This document shows, in pieces, positions 8,625 through 17,998 of a stretch of DNA of 64,000 bases; within the stretch, counting starts at the first letter, position 1; each line of letters opens with the position of its first letter. Source of the stretch: Archangium lansingense. Lineage in GTDB: Bacteria; Myxococcota; Myxococcia; Myxococcales; Myxococcaceae. Made by a program: the position numbers and the translations under genes. The notes under the pieces are model-generated. The model saw only the letters and a program-made list of their open reading frames with translations, had not been told where the DNA came from and made no database searches. The stretch covers positions 4,464,001 to 4,528,000 of the forward strand of contig NZ_JAPNKA010000001.1 in NCBI RefSeq assembly GCF_026626635.1, read 5' to 3'.

Positions 8625-10621
8625 AACGTCTGCTCCGGCCCCTCTGTCTCGCAACCCTCGGGCTTTCGCTGGCGTGGGCGACGCCCTCGCCCGCTCAGAG
8701 CTTCGAGGGCTTGGACCTCTCCCAGCCGTCCAAGAAGAAGAAGAAGAAGCCCACCCGCAAGCCGCCGCGTGGCAAGAAGCCCACGGCTGCCCAGCCCGCC
8801 GAGGACGAGTCCGACGAGTCGGACTCGGGTGACACCTCAGCCACCACGACCACCACCCCGGCCGACACGGGCACGGCGGTGTCCACTCCCGCGGCTCCCG
8901 CGGCGCAGGATCCGTCGGCCAACCCGGGCATGGGGTTGGATCTGACGGCGGACACTCCCACCCAGCCCAAGGCCGCGCCCACCATGTCCTTCGACGCGGT
9001 GGACGTGTCCGGCAAGAGCGGTGATCGCCAGCGTCTGGACGTGGCCATCGCGCTCTTCAAGAACGAGGAGTACGAGAAGGCGGCGATGAGCTCCTTCGAG
9101 ATGCTCCAGGACGCCAAGCTCGCCGGCCTCCACCTGGAGGCGCGCTACGTGATGGCCAAGGCCCTCTACCGCATGGGCCTCTACCACTCGTCGCTGGGCG
9201 AGTTCTCGAAGATCCTCGCCGTGGGTCCCGAGACGAAGTTCTTCCGCACCAGCCTGGAGTGGCTCTTCTTCATCAGCCGCAAGACGAAGAACGAGAACGT
9301 CATCCTGGATGAGATTGCGCGCTACGCGAACCAGGAGTTCCCCGAGCGCTTCCGCAGCGAGTTCCACTACCTGCTGGCCCGTTACCACTTCGTGCGTGGC
9401 AAGGCGCTGGACCAGGTGGGCCGTGCGGAGGACGCGGACAAGAGCTTCAACGAGGTGAAGCGGCTCACGCTGCTCATCCCCAAGACGGACGTCTTCTACC
9501 CGCGGGCCAAGTACCTCGAGGGCCTGTCCTTCTTCCGCTTCGGCAACCGCGCCACCAACGCCGCCGCCAGGCGCACGGACCTCAACACCCTGGGTGCCAT
9601 CGAGGCCATGAAGGAGATCATCCGCGTCACCCGCTCTGGCGCGGGTCTGGACGCGGAGCAGGCCGTGGCCAACCAGAAGCTGCGCGAGCTGGCCTTCATG
9701 CAGCTGGCCCGTACCCACTACGGCATGCAGCAGAACCGCTACGCCCTCTTCTATTTCAACAAGGTGGAGCGCGGCACGTCGCAGTGGCTGGAGTCCATGT
9801 TCGAGGCCAGCTGGGCCAACTACCGCGTGGGCCAGTACGAGCAGGCGCTCGGCAACCTGATCACGCTGTCCTCGCCCTTCTTCCGCGAGGAGTACTTCCC
9901 CGAGGCGATGATCCTCAAGGCGGTCATCTATTACGAGAACTGCCGCTACCGGGAATCCAGCCTCATCCTCCAGGACTTCGAGCGCACCTACCTGCCGGTG
10001 CATGACCAGCTCGAGCTCATCACCAAGAAGCAGCTGGAGGCGAGCGAGTACTACGGCGTGCTCTCCGACGTGCAGAAGAAGAACAAGGAGGGGCTGGAGA
10101 AGGGCGAGACGGACGTCATCCTCGAGCGCATCCTCCGGCTGGCCCTCACGGACCAGGACCTGAAGAAGACGAACGAGTCCATCCTCGAGCTGGAGACGGA
10201 GATGGACACCTTCTCGGAGAAGGGGGACACGTTCCGCTACTCCGAGCTGTCCAAGCAGCTGCTCGAGGGCCTGAAGGTGCAGCGCACCGCCCTCATCGAG
10301 AAGGCCGGCATCATGGCCAAGGGCAAGCTGGAGGCGGAGCTGGTGTCGCTCAAGCAGCTGCTCGCCAACGGTCTGCGCATCAAGTTCGAGACCGTCACCA
10401 AGGAGAAGGAGTTCCTGGAGGAGCAGCTCAAGGCCGGCGGCCAGGTCTCCGTCGTCAAGAAGTACAGGTTCTCGGTGGCCGTAGCGGACGACCAGCTCTA
10501 CTGGCCGTACGAGGGCGAGTACTGGCGCGACGAGCTGGGCACCTACCAGTACACGATGACGAAGGGCTGCATCCAGCGCGACACCGCCAACCGGACCATC
10601 CAGGCCAGCGAGAGCAACTGA
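8621..10621 (+). CDS. gltC: GltC/NfsC-like periplasmic TPR protein of the gliding or spore-coat machine
   Basis: 666 residues. Signal peptide 1-25, then a very basic stretch (KKKKKKPTRKPPRGKK, about 37-52) and an acidic/Thr-rich linker to about residue 120. The rest is helical repeat of TPR type (LDVAIALFKNEEYEKAAMSS, ARYVMAKALYRMGLYHSSLG and others) and a coiled-coil C-terminal third. The family's GltC is a periplasmic TPR protein that works with GltA and GltB in myxobacterial focal-adhesion motility; NfsC is its spore-coat counterpart. The ATG at 8621 overlaps the upstream stop. An earlier in-frame start inside the barrel gene is rejected because the signal peptide begins at 8621. The symbol is by order and architecture; NfsC or a third paralogue is possible. 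Confidence 0.65.
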   Translation: MKRLLRPLCLATLGLSLAWATPSPAQSFEGLDLSQPSKKKKKKPTRKPPRGKKPTAAQPAEDESDESDSGDTSATTTTTPADTGTAVSTPAAPAAQDPSANPGMGLDLTADTPTQPKAAPTMSFDAVDVSGKSGDRQRLDVAIALFKNEEYEKAAMSSFEMLQDAKLAGLHLEARYVMAKALYRMGLYHSSLGEFSKILAVGPETKFFRTSLEWLFFISRKTKNENVILDEIARYANQEFPERFRSEFHYLLARYHFVRGKALDQVGRAEDADKSFNEVKRLTLLIPKTDVFYPRAKYLEGLSFFRFGNRATNAAARRTDLNTLGAIEAMKEIIRVTRSGAGLDAEQAVANQKLRELAFMQLARTHYGMQQNRYALFYFNKVERGTSQWLESMFEASWANYRVGQYEQALGNLITLSSPFFREEYFPEAMILKAVIYYENCRYRESSLILQDFERTYLPVHDQLELITKKQLEASEYYGVLSDVQKKNKEGLEKGETDVILERILRLALTDQDLKKTNESILELETEMDTFSEKGDTFRYSELSKQLLEGLKVQRTALIEKAGIMAKGKLEAELVSLKQLLANGLRIKFETVTKEKEFLEEQLKAGGQVSVVKKYRFSVAVADDQLYWPYEGEYWRDELGTYQYTMTKGCIQRDTANRTIQASESN

Positions 10622-10680
10622 GCCTGGACCGCCAGGGCTCCCCCCCTCGGGTGGGAGCCTGCTGGCACCGTTCTTCACCA

Positions 10681-10712
10681 GGGGCTGGATCCGAGTGGAT
10701 CCAGCCCCTTTT
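10681..10712 (+). terminator. Rho-independent terminator after gltC-like operon
   Basis: GGGGCTGGATCC-GAGT-GGATCCAGCCCC is a perfect 12-bp stem with a 4-base loop, followed by TTTTCGTTT. It lies 60 bp after the gltC-like stop and 33 bp before plsX, separating the two units. Confidence 0.9.
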
Positions 10713-10744
10713 CGTTTGCCACGAACGTGTAAGATAGCGACGTC

Positions 10745-11773
10745 ATGGCCACCAAGCTCATCACCATTGCGTTCGACGTGATGGGGAGCGACCACGGCCC
10801 CGCGGAGATTGTCAGGGGCGCCGCGCAGCTCTCGTTGGAGTCACCACACATCCACACGTTGTTGGTGGGGGATAGAGCCCTCATTGATGACGCGCTCGCC
10901 GAGACCAAGCACAGTGGCGAGCGCATCTCGGTGCAACATGCCTCCGAGTACGTGGGCATGGACGAGAAGCCCGGGGAGGCGCTGGCGCGCAAGCCGGACG
11001 CGTCCGTGTCGGTGGCGGCGCGGCTGGTGGCGGAGGGCGAGGCGGATGCGCTCGTGTCCGCCGGCAACACGGGGGCCTGCGTGCTCTCGTGCGCCCGCCA
11101 CTTCAAGCTGCTCCCGGGAGTGCGGCGCGCGGCGCTGGCGGCGGTGTACCCCACCCGGGACAGGCACGGACAGAAGGCGGATCCGTTCTCGCTCATCCTC
11201 GACGTGGGCGCCACGGTGGAGGCCACCGCGGAGGACCTGGTGACGTTCGCGGTGATGGGGGCCGCGTACGCGCGCATCATCTCGCGCAACGAGAACCCCA
11301 AGGTGGCGCTGCTGTCCAACGGCACCGAGCCCAACAAGGGGCCGCGCCAGGTGGTGGAGGCGCATGCGGCGCTCTCGGCCATGAGCGGGCTCCAGTTCAT
11401 CGGGAACGTGGAGGGCGTGGACATCCCCAAGGGCACCGCGGACGTGGTTGTCACCGACGGCTTCGTGGGCAATGTGTGCCTGAAGATGCTCGAGGGCGTG
11501 CACGACACGGTGATGGACCTGGCCCAGTACGCCTATAAGGAGAGCCTGCGCTGGCGGGCCGGCCTGGCGATGCTGTCCGGCGGCATCCAGCGCATCAAGG
11601 ACATCACCGACTGGGAGCAGTACGGGGGAGCACCGGTGCTCGGGTTCGATCGCATCTTCATCAAGGCCCATGGACGCTCGAAGGCACGGGCCATCGCCAA
11701 CGCCGGCAAGGTGGCCGCCAAGGCAGCGGCCAATGACTTGGGCAAGGCCATCCAGCAGGGTCTGGCACGGTGA
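10745..11773 (+). CDS. plsX: Phosphate acyltransferase PlsX
   Basis: 342 residues. It makes acyl-phosphate from acyl-ACP, the first step of the PlsX/PlsY route to phosphatidic acid, at the inner face of the membrane. Family motifs are IAFDVMGSDHGPAEIVRGA at the N-terminus, LVSAGNTGACV (about 105), LLSNGTEPNKGP and VVTDGFVGNVCLKMLEG. Length is normal. A strong terminator ends the upstream operon. The stop overlaps the next gene's GTG, so it is coupled to a putative lipid phosphatase rather than to the fabH/acpP genes common elsewhere. Confidence 0.96.
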   Translation: MATKLITIAFDVMGSDHGPAEIVRGAAQLSLESPHIHTLLVGDRALIDDALAETKHSGERISVQHASEYVGMDEKPGEALARKPDASVSVAARLVAEGEADALVSAGNTGACVLSCARHFKLLPGVRRAALAAVYPTRDRHGQKADPFSLILDVGATVEATAEDLVTFAVMGAAYARIISRNENPKVALLSNGTEPNKGPRQVVEAHAALSAMSGLQFIGNVEGVDIPKGTADVVVTDGFVGNVCLKMLEGVHDTVMDLAQYAYKESLRWRAGLAMLSGGIQRIKDITDWEQYGGAPVLGFDRIFIKAHGRSKARAIANAGKVAAKAAANDLGKAIQQGLAR

Positions 11774-12807
11774 GTCTTCCGGACCGTATCGATCCCAGGC
11801 CCCCGCGGCGCATCTACCGCTGGGACCTGGACAAGACGTACCTGCAGACGGAGTTCGATTCGCTCCGGGATCTGTTGCGCACGGCTTTCCAGAAGGCCCA
11901 CGAGAAGCAGGCCGTGCCGGGCGCCTCCGCGCTCATCCGCGAGCTGGCCTCCAACGGGGACTCGCGGCTGTGCATCGTCTCTGGAAGCCCCAAGCAGCTT
12001 CGCTCGGTGCTGGAGGAGAAGCTCAAGCTGGACGGGGTGGTGTGGGACGAGTTCGTCCTCAAGGACAACGTGGGCAACCTGATGCGTGGGCGCTTCCGGG
12101 CCCTGCGCGGGCAGGTGGGCTACAAGCTGCCCGCCATCCTGGAGAGCCGCGCCAACGCACCCGTGGAGGCCGAGGAGGTGCTCTTCGGCGATGACGCCGA
12201 GGCGGATGCCTTCATCTACTCGCTCTATGCGGACATGATCGCCGGGCGCGTGGACGAGCGGGTGCTGAAGCAGATTCTGGATGCGGCCGCGGTGTACCCG
12301 GACGAGGCCGAGCGGGTGCGCGCCGCGTGGAAGAAGACGCCAGTGGCCGACCCCGTGCGGCGCATCTTCATCCACCTGGACCGGCTGACGCCTCCAGCGC
12401 ACTTCGCCAACTACGGCCCGCGCGTGGTGCCCGTCTTCAACTACTTCCAGGCCGCGTTGGTGCTGCTGGCCGATGGACACCTGACGGCCCCGCAGGTCAT
12501 CAAGATCGCGGTGGAGATGGTGCAGTCGGCGGGGCACAACATCGTCACGCTGTCCAACTCGTTCCAGGATCTGCTGCGCCGGGGTCTGCCGCTGCAACAG
12601 GCGGCGGCGGCGCTGGTGCAGGCCCTGGAGGGGCCTAACGCGCTCATGCAGGCGCTGCGGCCGATGCCGGACATCATCTCGGCGTTCACCAAGCGGCTGG
12701 CCGCACTGGGTACGCCGCCGCCGCCGCCGCCGGTGCAGGCGGTGGACTACCTGGAGCTCATCCACCACGCGCTCCCGCGCACGCATAAGGCGCGCAAGAC
12801 GCAGTAG
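11770..12807 (+). CDS. App1/DUF2183-like phosphatidate phosphatase family protein
   Basis: 345 residues from a GTG overlapping the plsX stop. The N-terminus has the HAD-type nucleophile motif in YRWDLDKTYLQTEF (DxDxT, about 18-22), and LCIVSGSPKQL (about 75) fits motif II Ser/Thr. A later LFGDDAEADAF (about 140) fits the motif IV acidic pair. This DUF2183/App1 family includes phosphatidate phosphatases, and coupling to plsX supports a role in glycerolipid turnover. No signal peptide or membrane segment is seen, so it is probably cytoplasmic. The C-terminal 150 residues match no family I recognise. Confidence 0.7.
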   Translation: MSLPDRIDPRPPRRIYRWDLDKTYLQTEFDSLRDLLRTAFQKAHEKQAVPGASALIRELASNGDSRLCIVSGSPKQLRSVLEEKLKLDGVVWDEFVLKDNVGNLMRGRFRALRGQVGYKLPAILESRANAPVEAEEVLFGDDAEADAFIYSLYADMIAGRVDERVLKQILDAAAVYPDEAERVRAAWKKTPVADPVRRIFIHLDRLTPPAHFANYGPRVVPVFNYFQAALVLLADGHLTAPQVIKIAVEMVQSAGHNIVTLSNSFQDLLRRGLPLQQAAAALVQALEGPNALMQALRPMPDIISAFTKRLAALGTPPPPPPVQAVDYLELIHHALPRTHKARKTQ

Positions 12808-12837
12808 GGTGGGGCCTCGCGAGCGGGAGACACGGGA

Positions 12838-13620
12838 ATGAGGGCCATTGTCACGGGTGCCAACGGCACCGTCGGCTCACGGCTGTGCGAGGACCTGCGG
12901 CGTCATGGCGTCGAGGTGGTCTGCTGGGACCGCGGCAGCGTCCCCGTGGATGATTACTGGGCCATGGATCGTTTCGTGCGCTCGGTGGCGCCGGACGTGT
13001 TGTTCCACCTGGCTACGGCGTCACAGCCCACGGGGCGGTCCAACGAGTCCTGGCTCATCAACTACGAGTGGACGAGCGAGCTGGCGTGGATCACCCGTCA
13101 GCAGGGCGTGCGCTTCGTGTTCTCCAGCACGGCGATGGTGTTCTCGAACCACGCGCGGGGGCCCTTCACGGTGGACTCGGAGCCGGAGGCCCCCGAGGGC
13201 TACGGGTACGAGAAGCGGCGCGCGGAGGCGCGGGCCTTCGAGCAGAACCCCGAGGCTCGCGTGGTGCGGCTGGGGTGGCAGATCGACGATCAGCCCTCGG
13301 GCAACAACATGGTGGCCTCGCTGGAGGCGCAGATGCGCGAGCGGGGCAGGGTGGAGGCGAGCACGCGGTGGTTTCCCGCCTGCTCCTTCCTGGATGACAC
13401 CGTGAGGGCCCTGCAGGCGCTCGCGTGGGCGGAGCCAGGGCTCTACCTGCTCGACGCGAACGAGCAGTGGACGCACTACGAGATCGTCCTCGCGCTGAAC
13501 GAGCGGTATGGCGGCCGGTGGCAGGTGGAGCCCACCGAGCACTTCGTGTTCGACCAGCGGATGATGGACGACCGGGTGGTGCTGCCCTCGCTCAAGGCCC
13601 GGCTGCCGGGCCTGCGCTGA
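12838..13620 (+). CDS. NAD(P)-dependent sugar epimerase/reductase (extended SDR, RmlD-like)
   Basis: 260 residues. The Rossmann motif IVTGANGTVGSRL (about 4-16) and the catalytic FSSTAMVFS ... GYGYEKRRAE (Tyr-x3-Lys) mark an extended short-chain dehydrogenase. The closest layout is dTDP-4-dehydrorhamnose reductase or NAD-epimerases, but it is shorter than most. GGGAG lies ahead of the ATG. It starts 30 bp after the App1-like gene on the same strand and may be co-transcribed. Substrate is unknown. Confidence 0.72.
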   Translation: MRAIVTGANGTVGSRLCEDLRRHGVEVVCWDRGSVPVDDYWAMDRFVRSVAPDVLFHLATASQPTGRSNESWLINYEWTSELAWITRQQGVRFVFSSTAMVFSNHARGPFTVDSEPEAPEGYGYEKRRAEARAFEQNPEARVVRLGWQIDDQPSGNNMVASLEAQMRERGRVEASTRWFPACSFLDDTVRALQALAWAEPGLYLLDANEQWTHYEIVLALNERYGGRWQVEPTEHFVFDQRMMDDRVVLPSLKARLPGLR

Positions 13621-13633
13621 GGTCCGTGGCCCT

Positions 13634-16054
13634 TCAGGCCGACACCGCGTCCTCTGAGTCGAGGTCCTCTGGTGCCGCCTGGGGGATGGGCAGGGTGATG
13701 CGGAAGGTGCTGCCCCGTCCCACTTCGCTCTCCACCGTGATGTCGCCCCCCATGCCCGTCACGATGCCGTGGCAGATGGAGAGCCCCAGGCCCGTTCCCA
13801 TCCCCACCGGCTTGGTGGTGAAGAAGGGATCGAAGATCCGGTCACGGACCTCGGGGGGGATGCCGCTTCCCGTGTCCAGCACCTCGATGACAACGTGCCC
13901 GGCGATGGCGCGCAGCCGTACGCGCACCTCGTTGTCTCCGGGCCGTCCGTCGGGAATGGCATGGGCGGCGTTGATGAGCAGGTTGAGCAGGACCTGTCCC
14001 AGCCGTCCCTCGCTCGCCCGCACCACAGGCACCGGCTCCAGCTCCTTCACCAGGCGCGCGCGGTGGCGCAGCTCGTGGCGCACCAGGCCCAAGCTCGACT
14101 CGATGACCCCGCGCACGTCCACGTCGGAGAGCTGCTCGCCTTCGTCGCGCGAGAGCGTCCGCAGGTCGCGCACGATGTGCCGCACCCGCTCCGCCCCCTG
14201 CTTCGTCTCGCGCAGCACATCCTCCATCTCGCTCAGCCGATCCCTCGGCAGCTCACTCCGGAGCAGCTGGCACTCCTCCTCGAGGAAGCCGAGGTTGGAG
14301 AGGACGAAGGCGAGCGGGTTGTTGATTTCATGCGCCACGCCGGACGCCAGCGTCCCCACGCTCGCCAGCCGATCAGCGAGCAGCAGGCGGGCCTGCATCT
14401 GCTTGCGCTCGGTGATGTTGCGCGCGCTCACCACTGTTGCCGGCTCGCCGTCGAAGAGCAGCCGCATCGCGCTGAGCTCCGCTGACATCATCGGTCCGCG
14501 CGTTCGGAGGAAGCGCACCTCGCGCGTGGTGGCGGGGCCTTTCTCCAGTGAGCCCTCGAGCACCGTGGCGGCCTCGGCCCGGTCATCCAGGTGGATCAGC
14601 TCCAGCAGCGACATTCCGGCGACGTCCTCCACCGAGCGCTGATCCAAGAAGGCGAGCCCCGCCGGGTTGATGTAGAGCAGGCGGCCCCCCCGGTGCGCGA
14701 AGATGGCCTCGGGCAGTCCCTCGATGAGCGCGCGGAAGCTCTCCTCGGAGCGGCGCAGCGCCTTCTCGGCCTGCTTGCGCGCGGTGATGTCGATCGACAC
14801 GCCTCCGAGCAGTTGGCGGCCGTTCGTATCGCGCAGGAGGAACTTGTGGTTGAGCCAGTAATGTGGCGTTCCGTCCGGCGCGGGCACGACCTGCTCGGAC
14901 TGGAGGGGCTGCCCGGTGGAGAGCACGGCCTTGTCCTCCCGCCGCAACCGCGCGGCCGTCATCGCTGGCAGCAGCTCGGCGTCCGTGCGCCCTCGCAGCG
15001 ACTCCATGTCGCATTGGAAGAACCGGGCACAGGATTCGTTCACCCACACCCGCCGGCCCTCTGAGTCCTTCATGAAGGCCAGCACCGGGCTGTGGTTCAT
15101 GAACGACTGGAAGAGCTCCTGGCTCTGTTGGAGCGCCGCGAGCGTGGTGGCCAGCTCGTCCACCAGCGTCTGCTTGGCCTCGAACTCGGCGGCGTTGCTC
15201 ATCGCCGCGCCCAGCAACCGGCCCATCATCTCGAGCGTCCGGACGTCGAGATCATCGTAGGCGTTGGGCTCCGGGTAGCTGACGTTGATTGCCCCCACGG
15301 TGCTCCCGATGCGGCGCAACGGGACGATGATCATCGAGCGGATGCCGGTGGCGCGCGTGGCGGCCACGTTCACCCGCGGGTCATCCTCGGTGTCACGGGT
15401 GTGGAGCACCTCGCCGCGCAGGATGCTCATGCCCGTGAGGCTGTGGGAGAGCTTCAGCCGGAAGCCCCGGTGGGGCATCGAGTTGCCGTGCGTCACCTCG
15501 TAGACGAGCTCGTCGCCTTCGGCCAGCGCCACCGCCGTTCCGGACGCACCGCACAACCGCATGGCGCGCTCGGCGATGAGCGACATCACCTTCCCCAGCT
15601 CGAGCCCGGCGTTCGCGATCTCGCTCTGCGTCTGGATGATCGCCGACAGCCGATCGTGCACGTCCCGCGAGCGGGGGTCCTCCACGGGCGCCTGCATCCC
15701 GACCTTCCTGCGCCGGGCGAGCCACTCGATCCGGTTCTGGAGCTGGGCCGGCTCGAAGGGCATGAGCAGGAAGTCATCCACCGCCGCGGCCAGCAGCGCA
15801 TCCAGGGGCACCTGCTCCGCCGAGGCGGGGACGACCGCGAGCAAGAAGGGCCGGGGCCGCACCTCCGCGGTGCTGAGTCGGGCCATGTCCTCGGCCACCG
15901 AATTGCTGGTGCCCACCACCAGCACCCCCTCCACGCCCTGGAGCAGTGCGCCCACCTGTTCGACTCCCGGTGCATGGCGCACCTCGTGTCCCCAGCCCGA
16001 CAGGAGCTGGCCCACGGAGCACTCGACTTGTGGACTGACGAGGAGCAGTTTCAT
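13634..16054 (-). CDS. Pseudo-receiver/GAF/PAS/PAS sensor histidine kinase
   Basis: 806 residues from the ATG at 16054. Domain order: receiver-like fold (1-110), GAF (about 145-300), PAS (about 320-440), PAS (about 450-560), HisKA with H-box SGVAHEINNPLAF (about 585), HATPase_c with N-box NLLINAAHAIP, G1 DTGSGIP and G2 GTGLGL. No membrane segments, so it is a cytosolic sensor. The receiver-like part begins KLLLVSPQ but has no Asp at the expected end of its third strand (VLVVGTSN), so it is probably not phosphorylated. It is divergent from a GAF/PAS adenylyl cyclase. There is no adjacent response regulator, as is common for myxobacterial orphan kinases. A start 36 codons upstream is open, but its Ser/His/Ala-rich extension is atypical. 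Confidence 0.85.
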   Translation of the reverse strand: MKLLLVSPQVECSVGQLLSGWGHEVRHAPGVEQVGALLQGVEGVLVVGTSNSVAEDMARLSTAEVRPRPFLLAVVPASAEQVPLDALLAAAVDDFLLMPFEPAQLQNRIEWLARRRKVGMQAPVEDPRSRDVHDRLSAIIQTQSEIANAGLELGKVMSLIAERAMRLCGASGTAVALAEGDELVYEVTHGNSMPHRGFRLKLSHSLTGMSILRGEVLHTRDTEDDPRVNVAATRATGIRSMIIVPLRRIGSTVGAINVSYPEPNAYDDLDVRTLEMMGRLLGAAMSNAAEFEAKQTLVDELATTLAALQQSQELFQSFMNHSPVLAFMKDSEGRRVWVNESCARFFQCDMESLRGRTDAELLPAMTAARLRREDKAVLSTGQPLQSEQVVPAPDGTPHYWLNHKFLLRDTNGRQLLGGVSIDITARKQAEKALRRSEESFRALIEGLPEAIFAHRGGRLLYINPAGLAFLDQRSVEDVAGMSLLELIHLDDRAEAATVLEGSLEKGPATTREVRFLRTRGPMMSAELSAMRLLFDGEPATVVSARNITERKQMQARLLLADRLASVGTLASGVAHEINNPLAFVLSNLGFLEEECQLLRSELPRDRLSEMEDVLRETKQGAERVRHIVRDLRTLSRDEGEQLSDVDVRGVIESSLGLVRHELRHRARLVKELEPVPVVRASEGRLGQVLLNLLINAAHAIPDGRPGDNEVRVRLRAIAGHVVIEVLDTGSGIPPEVRDRIFDPFFTTKPVGMGTGLGLSICHGIVTGMGGDITVESEVGRGSTFRITLPIPQAAPEDLDSEDAVSA

Positions 16055-16297
16055 GGTGAGCGCCGCGGGCGGTTCCTGGTGCGCAGCCGAGGGCAAAACC
16101 AAGGCGCGACCGTGCTGGCTCCGCCCACTCGATCCATGTGCTCGCGATGGGCTGGCATCCAAGCAGCCCGGGTCCGCGAAGGCGGGCCGTGCCGGGCATT
16201 CACCATTTTAGCTTGTGGCTTCCAGGAGGAATAGGGCTTCCGTCGGGATCGAAGGCGGAAGGGCAGGCGGAGCAGAGGGCCACGGCTTGCCTGCTCG

Positions 16298-17983
16298 GTG
16301 CGGAAGACAGCTTGCGAAACCGCTAGCAGGCGAGCGCAAGATGGTCGTGTGCGCCCTCCATCCTCCACCGAGCCAGCCCCCTCGGAGCCGTCTGCCTTGG
16401 AGCAGCGCTGCCGTGAGCTGACGCAGCGCTGCCAGGAGCTGGAGGCCAAGGCTCGGAGCCTCGACGCTCTCAGCCGCCTCGCCTCCTCACTATTGCACCT
16501 CCAAACGGATATTGACGACATCCTTTGGGACGTGGCCAACGGCACCGTGGCCCACCTCGGCCTGGAAGACTGCGTCATCTACCTGCTGGACGAGGAGCGC
16601 CAGCAGTTGATCCAGCGTGCGGCCTACGGCCCCAAGAACCCCGAGGCGCGGAAGATTCTCGACCCCATCCGCATCCCGGTAGGGCAGGGCATTGTGGGGA
16701 CAGTGGCGGCCACCGGCAGGCCCGAGCTCATCACCGACACGCGGAAGGACCCCCGCTACATCCGCGACGACCAGATGCGGCTGTCCGAGCTGGCCGTTCC
16801 GCTCTTCTTCCGCGACGAGGTCATCGGGGTGCTCGACTCGGAGCACTCCCGCGAGGGCTTCTTCACCGAGGAGCACCTCCACCTGCTGACCAGCATTGCG
16901 TCCATGACGGCTTCACGCATCAGCCGTGCGCTCCTGGACGAGCAACTCCAGGACGTGCGGCGGATGACGGAGTCCATCATCGAGTCGACCCTGGATGCGA
17001 TTGTCACCGTGGATGGGCGGGGCCGCATCATCGGTTTCAACCGGGCGGCCCAGGCCATCTTCCAGTGCGAGGCCCCGGCCGCGCTGCTCCAGCCTCTCTC
17101 CGTTTTCCTGCCCGGATACGACGTCTCCCAGTCGCCCTCGGGGCTGCTCGATCTGACGGGCATCCGCGCTGGGGGCACATGCTTTCCCGTGGAGGCGTCC
17201 GTCTCCCACGTTCCCGGCCGCCGCGAGGTGCTCACCACCCTCATCCTCCGCGACATCTCCGAGCGGCTGCGCGCCCAGCGGCAGATCGAGGAGCTCAACC
17301 AGGGTCTGGAGGCCCGTATTGGCGAGCGCACCCGGGAGCTGAGCCTGGCCAATGAGCAGTCGGAGCGGCTGCTGCTCAACGTACTGCCCCCGCCCATCGC
17401 CGAGCGGCTCAAGCGGGGCGAGCAGACCATCGCCGAGCGCTTCGAAGACGTGACGGTGTTGTTCGCGGACTTGGTGGGCTTCTCCCGGTGGGCGGCCCCC
17501 ATTGCGCCCGAGGAGGTGGTGGAGGTCCTCGGCCATGTCTTCACTGCCTTCGATGCCCTCACCGAGCGCCGCGGCCTGGAGAAGATCAAGACGATTGGTG
17601 ATGCCTACATGGTGGTGGCGGGAGTGCCCACGCCGCGCAAGGACCATCGCGAGGTGATGGCGCGGATGGCGCTGGAGATCCTGGATGCCGTGGAGCGGAT
17701 GAAGGCGGCGGGGATGACGCTGGACGTGCGGGTGGGCATGCACAGCGGGCCGGTGGTGGCGGGCATCATCGGCACGCGCAAGTTCGCCTATGATCTGTGG
17801 GGGGACACGGTGAACATGGCCAGCCGCCTGGAGTCGCACGGGCTCCCTGGCCGCATCCAGGTGAGCGAGTCCACCTGGCTGGCCCTGCGCGAGCGCTTCA
17901 TCTTCGAGGCTCGGGGCGAGGTGGACATCAAGAGCATCGGGCCTGTGAGGACCTGGCTGTTGGTGGGAGAGCGGGGCGACTGA
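16298..17983 (+). CDS. GAF/PAS class III adenylyl cyclase
   Basis: 561 residues. A short coiled coil (about 30-60), GAF (about 65-210), PAS (about 225-335), a linking coiled coil, then a class III cyclase domain (about 380-555). The domain has both metal aspartates (LFADLVGFSRW and KTIGDAYMV), the adenine-selecting Lys of EKIKTIGD with Asp of YDLWGDTVN, and the transition-state Asn/Arg of NMASRLES. It should therefore make cAMP in response to a small-molecule or redox signal. No membrane segment. The start is uncertain: GTG 16298 has no good ribosome site, and GTG 16349 is an alternative. It is divergent from the histidine kinase. Confidence 0.87.
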   Translation: MRKTACETASRRAQDGRVRPPSSTEPAPSEPSALEQRCRELTQRCQELEAKARSLDALSRLASSLLHLQTDIDDILWDVANGTVAHLGLEDCVIYLLDEERQQLIQRAAYGPKNPEARKILDPIRIPVGQGIVGTVAATGRPELITDTRKDPRYIRDDQMRLSELAVPLFFRDEVIGVLDSEHSREGFFTEEHLHLLTSIASMTASRISRALLDEQLQDVRRMTESIIESTLDAIVTVDGRGRIIGFNRAAQAIFQCEAPAALLQPLSVFLPGYDVSQSPSGLLDLTGIRAGGTCFPVEASVSHVPGRREVLTTLILRDISERLRAQRQIEELNQGLEARIGERTRELSLANEQSERLLLNVLPPPIAERLKRGEQTIAERFEDVTVLFADLVGFSRWAAPIAPEEVVEVLGHVFTAFDALTERRGLEKIKTIGDAYMVVAGVPTPRKDHREVMARMALEILDAVERMKAAGMTLDVRVGMHSGPVVAGIIGTRKFAYDLWGDTVNMASRLESHGLPGRIQVSESTWLALRERFIFEARGEVDIKSIGPVRTWLLVGERGD

Positions 17984-17998
17984 GTCGCCCCGGAGGGC

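Noticed and set aside
8837..10795. Leftward 652-codon frame
   Set aside because: Antisense shadow of the gltC-like gene; Leu/Val/Glu-rich without domain features.
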